A stretch of DNA of 64,000 nucleotides from Arthrobacter sp. P2b. Lineage in GTDB: Bacteria > Actinomycetota > Actinomycetes > Actinomycetales > Micrococcaceae. Each line of letters starts with the position of its first letter. Position 1 is the stretch's first letter. The notes beneath the pieces are model-generated. The model searched no databases. It was not told the origin of the DNA and saw nothing but the letters and a program-made list of their open reading frames with translations. Made by a program: the position numbers and the translations under genes. The stretch covers positions 30,269 through 94,268 of the forward strand of contig NZ_FVZL01000016.1 of NCBI RefSeq assembly GCF_900168295.1, given 5' to 3'. This document shows positions 35,516-42,580 of the stretch, piece after piece.

Positions 35516-36064
35516 ATGACAATCCCTTACACCCGGGGTGACTCCTTCAGTGGCGGAGATTCCCGGGAACATATAAAACGGGCGCTCGTGGGCTACGGGG
35601 CCACCGATGTGCTTTTCAGTCAACGCGGGCACCGGAGCGCCATCGCCTTCAGGGGCGGCGGGAGGCAATTCCGCATCGTTCTTTCGCTGTCGCAATCCGA
35701 CGAGATTCCCCTCGGCCGAGGGGACACAGCGGAGGGCCCTGTCCGCGAAGCGAAGTCAAAAGTGATCGAACGGGCCAACCGCAGGTCTTGGCATGCCCTT
35801 GCCCTGGCAATAGATGCCAAACTCGCGGCGGTGGCGGCCGGCATTTCCACTCTGGAAGCGGAGTTCCTGGCCCACGTGGTTCTCCCGGGGAACCGCACTG
35901 TGTTCGACGAACTCGAACCCGTCATCGACTCCGCTTACCGCTCCGGCCGGCGTCCCCTTTTCGGTGATTCGGCCCCGTCCACACCCGCCGCAGCCCCGGA
36001 GATCCCGGCAGACGTCCCGGTCCTGCACCCGGTACCGGGGCCGGCAGCCCTCGGGTGGGCATAG
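35516..36064 (+). CDS. Hypothetical protein with mobile-element flavour
   Basis: The 182-residue soluble protein starts at ATG 35516 and has two conserved-looking blocks: HIKRALVGYGATDVLFSQRG near residues 20-40 and a charged region (ERANRRSWHALALAIDAKL) near 85-105, then FLAHVVLPGNRTV. From memory, similar sequences occur as uncharacterised proteins on plasmids and phages of several phyla, but this was not checked. The C-terminal 40 residues are Pro/Ala-rich. No function can be assigned. Confidence 0.6.
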   Translation: MTIPYTRGDSFSGGDSREHIKRALVGYGATDVLFSQRGHRSAIAFRGGGRQFRIVLSLSQSDEIPLGRGDTAEGPVREAKSKVIERANRRSWHALALAIDAKLAAVAAGISTLEAEFLAHVVLPGNRTVFDELEPVIDSAYRSGRRPLFGDSAPSTPAAAPEIPADVPVLHPVPGPAALGWA

Positions 36065-36176
36065 CTGCCTGGATTGGATTGGCTTCTCCGCCCTTTAGCG
36101 CGCCAATAGGGCGTAGACTCCGGGTACGTCGGACGCCATGTAAGCCCGTGCACGAAAGCCCTGAAAGGCACCCTCA

Positions 36177-36443
36177 ATGACCGAGAGCAGCATCCGCGAC
36201 CAGTGGCACCGGCTTCCTTCCACCGTTACCCAGTGGCTGATTGATAACCCAGGCTGCGTGATCCTTCCCCGGACCTTGTCCGCGGAAATCATTGCGGCAA
36301 CGGGCCAGCCCCTCCACCAGGACCTTCACGGCGAAACCGCGCTCGGGCAGCAGGACGTGGATTTCATCCGGATGAAATCGCGCGAGGCCGAAACCGGGCA
36401 CCCGGACACAAACTACACGTTCTTCGACTCCGTCCAGCCCTAG
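36177..36443 (+). CDS. Small hypothetical protein
   Basis: The 88-residue product starts at ATG 36177 with AAAGG at good spacing. It is soluble and has a tryptophan-containing start (TESSIRDQWHRLP), a central helix-like segment (LSAEIIAATGQ) and an acidic C-terminal part. The family is not recognised; the composition is like an ordinary cytoplasmic protein. Confidence 0.6.
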   Translation: MTESSIRDQWHRLPSTVTQWLIDNPGCVILPRTLSAEIIAATGQPLHQDLHGETALGQQDVDFIRMKSREAETGHPDTNYTFFDSVQP

Positions 36444-36486
36444 TCCCCGGACGCCGCACCGGCAACGCAGCCCCTGTGATGTTCAG

Positions 36487-37392
36487 TCAGATTGTGGCGA
36501 GGGCTCCCTGGGCGCTTTCCACCAGAACGTGGGTGCCGGCCTGGACATGGACCACTTCGCCGTCGATCTGGCAAGGAACAGCGTTCCGCGTTGTAAAGGC
36601 ATAACTGCTGACGCTGGGTTGATGCCCCAGTCCCAGCGTGACGGCCCGAAGGGTCATCAGCGCCATCTTCCAGCGCCCGGCGTGGGGCAAGGTCACCACC
36701 TCGAACCGGCCGTCGTCCGGGTGGTGGGACTCGCTGACCGTTCCATACTTGGCCATCCGGGAAATGTTGGCCAGGATCAGGCTGTCGAAGCGCGCGGTGG
36801 CCCCGTCGTCCCGCACGAGCTCGAACGGCCTCAGGCCGGAGAGCGTCCGGGCAACCGAGATGAGTTCGAGGATTTTCCCCTTGCCGCCCTTCTCGATGCC
36901 GATGGCCATCAACGGCGTGAGCCCGAACCCTATGTAGGAGTGGGCGTAGTGAACCTGCTCCCGGAGCGGACCGCGGAAGGTGATGCGCAGCAGGTCGATG
37001 CGGCGGACCCGGTTCGCGCGGATGGCCCCGGTCAGTGACTTTTCCGGCATGCTCCGGTGATGATCGTTTGCGTTGCCAGCAGGAAGGACGGTGCACACCG
37101 CCCTGCTGCCGGAGACGTCCAGCACCCCGTTGACAACCTCGTTGTACCCACCGTCACCGCTGACCGAAACGATGAGCGGGGCTCCTTCCGTGGCCGCGGA
37201 ACGCGCCAGGTCACGGGCATGACCCGCGAAGTCCGTCGGCAGGAGTTCAACATGGAGACCCGGCACATCAGCGGTGATATCCCGCTGCAGGGCATCGATC
37301 CGGTTTTCCATTCCGGCCCTGGACGGATTGAAAATCAGGACAACCCTGTCGAACGGGCCGGCAGGTGCGGGGTCATCAGCCATGGCGCCCAT
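36487..37392 (-). CDS. Diacylglycerol-kinase-like lipid kinase
   Basis: The 301-residue protein matches the DAGK catalytic family: an early FNPSRAG, the nucleotide-binding SGDGGYNEVVNGVL (about residues 79-92) and LPAGNANDHHR, where most relatives have GTxND. It probably phosphorylates a lipid or sphingosine-like substrate at the membrane. The H-H after GNAND is a small departure. Starts at ATG 37392 or the second ATG three codons later. Confidence 0.82.
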   Translation of the reverse strand: MGAMADDPAPAGPFDRVVLIFNPSRAGMENRIDALQRDITADVPGLHVELLPTDFAGHARDLARSAATEGAPLIVSVSGDGGYNEVVNGVLDVSGSRAVCTVLPAGNANDHHRSMPEKSLTGAIRANRVRRIDLLRITFRGPLREQVHYAHSYIGFGLTPLMAIGIEKGGKGKILELISVARTLSGLRPFELVRDDGATARFDSLILANISRMAKYGTVSESHHPDDGRFEVVTLPHAGRWKMALMTLRAVTLGLGHQPSVSSYAFTTRNAVPCQIDGEVVHVQAGTHVLVESAQGALATI

Positions 37393-37452
37393 CCTCCCAC
37401 GGTAGCGGCGGCCGTGTGGGACAGGTCCCCGGCCGCACGCTAATTCGAAGCC

Positions 37453-38673
37453 CTACTCCGCAGTCCAAACTGCCGCCGGCTCCACCCTGCGGACCTTCCT
37501 TTGACTGCGCAGCATTACGACGAGGGTAGCCGCACCGGCCAGCAGCAAGGCGCCCGCCCCTGCCGCGATGACCGGAAGTCCTGTACCGAAAGCGCTCCCG
37601 CCATCCCCGGCACCCGCCCGGGAGCCGTCGTCGGCCGCTGCCTCCAGCGGCTCCGACGACGGGACGGGGGCCGGAGCGGGCCCAGCCGGTCCGGCGCTGA
37701 TCACTGTGAGGTTCTTATCGCCCCTGCTGACCACCGCCACCGAGCCGTCCGCGGTGACTGCGAGGCGGCCCGGGTCTTCCCCGGTGGCAATGGCGTGACT
37801 CGCATGGTCAGCCCCGGGAGGGATGACCGAAACGGTGTTGTCCCCCGCGTTCGTCACGTAAACCGTTCCGTCCGGGGCCATCACCACCTCCTGCGGTTCG
37901 CGCCCCACCCGGATCCGCCGCGCAACGGTTGTGCCGCCGGGCTCGATGACGGCGACGTCGTTGGACAGGACGTTTGCCACGTAGACCGTCCCGTCAGGCG
38001 CCGCCGCAATCCCATGCGGACTCGACGTCCGGCCCACATCAACGGTGTGCGAAGGGCCCGTGGCGCCGGCCGGGATCACCGTAACTGTTCCCGCGTACTG
38101 GTTGGCAGCATAGGCGGTGCCGTCCGCTGCCACGGTGACCTCCACCGGAGAGGGCCCGGCCTCGATCACACGGCCAATGTGCGCGCTGCCCGGCAGGACC
38201 ACCGAAACGGTCCCCTCCGACGGGCTAGTTACATACAGCGACCCGTCCGGCGCCGCCGCCAGCCACTGTGAACCCTGCGTCAGCGGGATGGTGGCGGATA
38301 CTTCACTGGCTCCGGGTGCCACGATCCCCAGCTCGGTTTCCATGGACTCCGTAACCTGGAGCACGTACAGCGTCCCGTCCGCGGTCATGGCCAGGGACGT
38401 CGGCCAGCGGCCCACCTTGATCTGCCGGGAGGCCTTGGCCTCCCCCGGCCGGTAAACGCTGACGCCGCCCGCCCAGTTGTAGTCGCTGACGTACAGCTCA
38501 CCGTCCGGCCCGGCGGCCACGCCCAGCGGCTGGCCCGGCACGTCAATTTCCGTGGAGCTATCAGCGGACGAGTTATCGGCAGACGCAGGAACGGCTACGA
38601 CGGCGGGCGCGGCCAGGAGGGCAGCGGCAACAAGGAACGGCGCCAGCGCGCGCCGGAACGGCATGATGTTCAC
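37453..38673 (-). CDS. Secreted membrane-anchored YVTN/NHL beta-propeller protein
   Basis: The 406-residue protein starts at GTG 38673 behind GGGGGA; an ATG three codons in is an alternative. A signal peptide (about residues 5-30, ending near PASA) leads into about seven repeats of 40-45 residues with the pattern PDGTVYV, IPPGA and VGREP. They form a propeller like YVTN or NHL proteins. A Pro/Gly linker, one membrane helix (about 372-394) and a basic tail anchor it at the cell surface. No sortase motif is seen. Function is probably protein or ligand binding outside the cell. Confidence 0.82.
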   Translation of the reverse strand: MNIMPFRRALAPFLVAAALLAAPAVVAVPASADNSSADSSTEIDVPGQPLGVAAGPDGELYVSDYNWAGGVSVYRPGEAKASRQIKVGRWPTSLAMTADGTLYVLQVTESMETELGIVAPGASEVSATIPLTQGSQWLAAAPDGSLYVTSPSEGTVSVVLPGSAHIGRVIEAGPSPVEVTVAADGTAYAANQYAGTVTVIPAGATGPSHTVDVGRTSSPHGIAAAPDGTVYVANVLSNDVAVIEPGGTTVARRIRVGREPQEVVMAPDGTVYVTNAGDNTVSVIPPGADHASHAIATGEDPGRLAVTADGSVAVVSRGDKNLTVISAGPAGPAPAPVPSSEPLEAAADDGSRAGAGDGGSAFGTGLPVIAAGAGALLLAGAATLVVMLRSQRKVRRVEPAAVWTAE

Positions 38674-38811
38674 AAAAGTTTCCCCCAAAACTGTGGCCGG
38701 CCTGCGGCGGTCTTCCGATCCTACCCGCCGCGGGCATGCCGCCCTGTCCGGGTTGCTGCTCTTCTGCCGGTTCGACGGCATAAGTACCTTACGCGGGCGG
38801 GTCCGGCGGGA

Positions 38812-39663
38812 TTAGGCCGTGGCGTCCCCACTCGCCGTTTCCAGCCAGAAGGCCAGGATGTGCCGGGTAATTTCGGTAGGTGCCACGAGGAGCGGCGCCA
38901 CGTGGCCGCCTCCTGCCACCAACGTGAACCGGCCGTCCGGAACGGTACGCGCCGCCCGCTCCGCCTCCGCTATATCGAGCAAGGCGTCGTTCCTGCTGGC
39001 CAGCACCAGGGCGGGCACCTGCAGCCGCAGCAGGACCGGCCGGAGGTCCGGACGGTGCAGCATGGCGGACTGCATGGCCCAGTATTTGCCCATCTTGTCG
39101 CCGCGGCGGAACGACTCCGTGATGGCCGCCGCAGCCGCCGGTTCGGTTTTGGCCGAACCCTTGCCAGCCAGGGCGTCCACGACCATCGAACTGAACGGCC
39201 CGGGTCCCAGAACGCGGAAGAGGTACACCAGCAGGGCCGACCGGTGGCGCTCGGCCTTGGAAAGCGGGTACGGGGGTGTGCCGATGGTGGTCAGCGTCCG
39301 GCAGCGCGACGGGAAGCTGTCCGCGAAGACAATGCCCACGTGCCCGCCCCACGCGTTCCCCACCCAGTCCACGGGGGCCGAAACGTCCAACGCATCAAGG
39401 ACCTCCGCGGCGGCCTTCGCGCAGTCCCCGAGTGAATAGAGCTTTCGCGGCCCCGGACTCCCGCCGTGGCCAGGCCCGTCCAGCAGGAAAAGCTCGCGCT
39501 CCTTGAACAGGTCCTTCACTATGCCCTGGAAGGTGCTGGAGTCCACAAACAGGCTGTGCCACAGCAGGGCCGGCTTTCCCGCGCCGGACCGGCGGACCTG
39601 GATGGGACCAAGGTTCGTCTCAACCACGGTCGACGAGCTGTCCAGGAGCATGGCCGCCTCCAC
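38812..39663 (-). CDS. Alpha/beta hydrolase with alanine at the nucleophile position
   Basis: The 283-residue protein has the alpha/beta hydrolase layout: an early WHSLFVDSS in the oxyanion region, LDGPGHGGS, an acid-containing LASRNDALLD and histidine in AGGGHVAPL. The nucleophile elbow, normally GxSxG, reads G102-N-A-W-G106, so the serine is replaced by alanine. It may be a non-catalytic member or use another mechanism; similar GNAWGG elbows may define a subgroup. Starts at ATG 39663, or at the second ATG four codons later. Confidence 0.78.
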   Translation of the reverse strand: MEAAMLLDSSSTVVETNLGPIQVRRSGAGKPALLWHSLFVDSSTFQGIVKDLFKERELFLLDGPGHGGSPGPRKLYSLGDCAKAAAEVLDALDVSAPVDWVGNAWGGHVGIVFADSFPSRCRTLTTIGTPPYPLSKAERHRSALLVYLFRVLGPGPFSSMVVDALAGKGSAKTEPAAAAAITESFRRGDKMGKYWAMQSAMLHRPDLRPVLLRLQVPALVLASRNDALLDIAEAERAARTVPDGRFTLVAGGGHVAPLLVAPTEITRHILAFWLETASGDATA

Positions 39664-39833
39664 GAGGTAACTGCTTCGCTTGCAAAGCCTAGGGATGCAG
39701 TCTTCTCCACGGCGATGTCCGCGTCAATGCAAAAGCCGCTCACGCCGGCGGCGCTGTCTGCTGGTCCTCCCCTGAAGCGCCTAAGCCGCCTGCCCGCCGT
39801 CGTACTTAATGGCTGGGCTCCTGCGGCGCCCCC

Positions 39834-39861
39834 TTGACTTTTTTCTGAGCAAAGTCATAAT
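39834..39861 (+). promoter_or_regulatory. Vegetative-type promoter of the TetR-controlled unit
   Basis: TTGACT (39834-39839) and CATAAT (39856-39861) are separated by 16 bases, close to the primary sigma-factor consensus. The -10 box abuts the operator at 39860-39875, so a bound repressor would block initiation. The oxidoreductase start codon lies 50 bases downstream. Confidence 0.65.
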
Positions 39862-39875
39862 TGAGTGTAATCAGT
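39860..39875 (+). promoter_or_regulatory. Candidate TetR operator, copy 1
   Basis: ATTGA-N6-TCAGT, an imperfect inverted repeat overlapping the -10 box of the oxidoreductase promoter. The same architecture, ACTGA-N6-TCAGT, occurs just before the TetR gene at 41836-41851. Confidence 0.6.
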
Positions 39876-39911
39876 TATTCGTTTCTACCTATTCCAGAAG
39901 GAACACCACAC

Positions 39912-40904
39912 ATGCGAGCGTTCGTCGTCACCCAGTACAAGGAGCCACTGCGGGAAGCGGACGTGCCCGAGCCCACGGTCGGCGAGCGCGACGTGCTGGT
40001 CCAGATCCACGCAGCGGGCCTTAACCAGCTGGACGAGAAGATCCGCCTGGGTGAGTTCAAGCAGATCCTTCCCTACAAGCTCCAGCTGGTCCTCGGCAAC
40101 GATGTGGCGGGCACGGTCCTGCGCGTCGGAGCAAAGGTAAGCCAGTTCAAGCCCGGCGACGAGGTCTACGCCCGCCCGGCCCAGGACCGCATCGGCACCT
40201 TCGCTGAGCGCATCGCCGTCGCCGAGGAAGACCTGGCACTGAAACCCGCGTCGGCCAGCATGGCGGAAGCCGGATCACTGCCGCTGGTGGCGCTGACCGC
40301 ATGGCAGGCCCTCGTGGAGCAGGGCAACGTGAAGCCCGGACAGAAGGTCCTCATCCATGCCGGCGCCGGCGGCGTGGGCTCCATCGCGATCCAGCTCGCC
40401 AAGCACCTCGGTGCCCACGTGGCCACCACCGCGAGCGCGGCTAACGCCGACTTCGTCCGCAACCTCGGCGCGGACACAGTGATCGACTATCGCACGCAGG
40501 ACTTCGAGGAGCTGCTCACCGGCTACGACCTGGTGCTGGACAGCCTGGGCGGGGAGAACCTCGAAAAGTCGCTACGCATTCTAAAGCCCGGCGGCAAGGC
40601 GATTGGGATCTCCGGCCCGCCGGACCCGGCATTCGCCCGCGAGGCAGGCCTCAATACCGTGCTGCGCCTGGCAATCGCCGGACTCAGCAGCAAGATCCGG
40701 CGGCAGGCGAAGAAGCTCGGCGTCAGCTACGAGTTCCTGTTTATGCGCGCCAGCGGCGAGCAGTTGCGCCGGATCACCGAACTGGTGGACGACGGCGTGC
40801 TGCGCCCGGTGGTGGGCAAGGTCTTCGACTTCGACGACACCCCGGAGGCACTGCAGTCCCTCGCCGACGGCGGAATCCGCGGCAAAGCCGTGGTCACGCT
40901 GTGA
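39912..40904 (+). CDS. NADP-dependent zinc-free MDR oxidoreductase
   Basis: The 330-residue quinone-oxidoreductase-type protein has an N-terminal GroES-like domain (MRAFVVTQYKEPLREADV) and a Rossmann domain with IHAGAGGVGSIAIQLAK (about residues 153-169). ATG 39912 with AAGGA upstream is preferred to the longer frame, which starts inside the promoter. It is followed by an alpha/beta hydrolase and a TetR regulator in the same direction and appears controlled by that regulator through the operator overlapping its promoter. Likely detoxifies a reactive carbonyl or quinone. Confidence 0.87.
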   Translation: MRAFVVTQYKEPLREADVPEPTVGERDVLVQIHAAGLNQLDEKIRLGEFKQILPYKLQLVLGNDVAGTVLRVGAKVSQFKPGDEVYARPAQDRIGTFAERIAVAEEDLALKPASASMAEAGSLPLVALTAWQALVEQGNVKPGQKVLIHAGAGGVGSIAIQLAKHLGAHVATTASAANADFVRNLGADTVIDYRTQDFEELLTGYDLVLDSLGGENLEKSLRILKPGGKAIGISGPPDPAFAREAGLNTVLRLAIAGLSSKIRRQAKKLGVSYEFLFMRASGEQLRRITELVDDGVLRPVVGKVFDFDDTPEALQSLADGGIRGKAVVTL

Positions 40905-40953
40905 ACCGCCCGCATCCCCTTCAGCCAACAGACCAGCCAGGAGAACAACCGTC

Positions 40954-41814
40954 ATGAGCAATCCCGGGAATGATTCCATCATCACTTCATATGCCGATGC
41001 GCCAACCAAGACCGTCGCCGCCGGTGGCACCACCTACGCCTACCGCGAGCTGGGACCCGAGGGCGGCATTCCGGTCGTGTTCTTTGTGCACCTCGCCGCC
41101 ACCCTGGACAACTGGGATCCGCGCATCATCGACCCCGTCGCCCGGAACCGCCGCGTCATCACCTTCGACCAGCCGGGCGTGGGCGCTTCAACCGGACAGG
41201 TTCCGGGCAGCATCGAGGAAATGGCCGACGACGCCTACACCTTCATCCGGGCCCTCGGGTTCGACACGGTCGACGTCTTCTCCTTCTCGCTGGGTGGCAT
41301 GATCGCCCAGGACCTGGCCCTCAAGCACCCTCGCCTTGTCCGCAGGCTCGTGCTGACCGGAACCGGCCCGCGGGGCGGCAAGGACATGGACAAGGTGGTG
41401 GGCATTACGTACTTCGACATCCTCCGTGCGGCACTGACCCGGTCCGACCCCAAAGAGTTCCTGTTCTTCAACCGCAACCCCACCGGCAAGCCCGCCGCAA
41501 AGGCGTTCATTAGGCGCCTCCAGGAGCGCGTCATTGACCGGGACAAGCCGATCAGCACCGCCGCGTTCCAGACGCAGCTGAAGGCGATCCGGAAGTTCGG
41601 CCGCTCGGCCCCGGCGGACCTGTCCAAGCTCACCCAGCCCACGCTCATCGCCAACGGCGACAACGACCGGATGGTTCCCTCCGTCCTGTCCGAGGACCTG
41701 CACCGCCGCATCAAGGGATCCGAGCTGGTCATCTACCCCGACTCAGGGCACGGCGGCATCTTCCAGCACCACGCCGCCTTCGCCCCCGCCGCCGTCGACT
41801 TCCTCGCCGGCTGA
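40954..41814 (+). CDS. Alpha/beta hydrolase of the TetR unit
   Basis: The 286-residue protein starts at ATG 40954 behind AGGAG, 49 bases after the oxidoreductase. The nucleophile elbow is FSFSLGG (serine near residue 112), with the acid in NGDNDRMVP and histidine in DSGHGGIFQ. The family includes haloperoxidase-like and ester hydrolases. Being coupled to the oxidoreductase, it probably acts on the same inducing compound or its product. Confidence 0.85.
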   Translation: MSNPGNDSIITSYADAPTKTVAAGGTTYAYRELGPEGGIPVVFFVHLAATLDNWDPRIIDPVARNRRVITFDQPGVGASTGQVPGSIEEMADDAYTFIRALGFDTVDVFSFSLGGMIAQDLALKHPRLVRRLVLTGTGPRGGKDMDKVVGITYFDILRAALTRSDPKEFLFFNRNPTGKPAAKAFIRRLQERVIDRDKPISTAAFQTQLKAIRKFGRSAPADLSKLTQPTLIANGDNDRMVPSVLSEDLHRRIKGSELVIYPDSGHGGIFQHHAAFAPAAVDFLAG

Positions 41815-41835
41815 CGCGCCGGACCTATACTCCTT

Positions 41836-41851
41836 ACTGAGCCCAGTCAGT
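41836..41851 (+). promoter_or_regulatory. Candidate TetR operator, copy 2 (autoregulation)
   Basis: ACTGA-N6-TCAGT, a perfect inverted repeat 18 bases before the TetR start codon. It matches the site at 39860-39875 in half-sites and spacing, which supports self-regulation and joint control of the upstream genes. Confidence 0.65.
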
Positions 41852-41869
41852 TACACCGAGAGGAACGCC

Positions 41870-42472
41870 ATGCCCGTTGCTTCCCAGCCGCTCGGACGCC
41901 GTGAGCGGAACAAGCAGCAGAAGCTCGAGCGCATCATTGCCGCCGCCAGCGAGCTGTTCGCCGAGAACGGGGTGGAGGATGTCACCACGCAGCAGATCGC
42001 CCAGAAGGCGGACATCGGCACCGGAACCCTGTTCCTCTACGCCAAGACCAAGGGCGAGCTCCTCCTGCTCGTGCAGAATGCGAACTACGCCGAAGCACTG
42101 GAGCGGGGCCGGGCCGACGCCGAAAAAACCGCGGATGTCCTGGATGCGGTGATGGCCATCGTGCGGCCCATCGTGGAATGCAACCGCAGCCAGGTGGACA
42201 ACGGCCGCACCTACCTGCGGGAGATGGTCTTCGGCGACCCGACGGAGCCGCACCACGGTGAAGCGCTGTCCATCGTCGCGCAGACCGAGGAGGCCATCGC
42301 GGCCGTCCTAAGCCGGAGTGGGCTAATGGCAACCGATGCGGCAGCAACCGCGGCACGCATCGTCTCGGCGATCATGTTTATCAGCATGGCCGCCAGCGTG
42401 AACGCGGGCGCGGGCATCGAGGCGATCGTGCAGGACATCAGGACCCAGGTCAGCCTGCTGTTGCCCCGCTGA
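41870..42472 (+). CDS. TetR-family repressor
   Basis: The 200-residue protein has the TetR DNA-binding domain at residues 15-60 (IIAAASELFAENG, then VTTQQIAQKADIGTGTLFLYAKTKGEL) and a helical ligand-binding domain. It follows the oxidoreductase and hydrolase genes, and a matching operator occurs in front of both the pair and itself. It is therefore the likely repressor of this unit, released by a small hydrophobic inducer. A terminator follows. Confidence 0.92.
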   Translation: MPVASQPLGRRERNKQQKLERIIAAASELFAENGVEDVTTQQIAQKADIGTGTLFLYAKTKGELLLLVQNANYAEALERGRADAEKTADVLDAVMAIVRPIVECNRSQVDNGRTYLREMVFGDPTEPHHGEALSIVAQTEEAIAAVLSRSGLMATDAAATAARIVSAIMFISMAASVNAGAGIEAIVQDIRTQVSLLLPR

Positions 42473-42486
42473 CGCGGTGCCGTAAC

Positions 42487-42542
42487 GCACCAAAGCCGCG
42501 TGCCGCCGTCGTACATTACGACGGCGGCGCGCGGCTTGGTGC
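42487..42542. terminator. Bidirectional hairpin with the GCCGCCGTCGTAC core
   Basis: An inverted repeat with the word GCCGCCGTCGTAC (42502-42514), a loop of CAT, the complementary arm, and outer arms GCACCAAAGCCGCG/GCGGCTTGGTGC with small bulges. It lies between the convergent TetR and ppsA genes and can terminate both. Confidence 0.75.
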
Positions 42543-42580
42543 GTTGGGCGGCAGGCTGAGGCGCTGGCCTCCCGCTGGAG

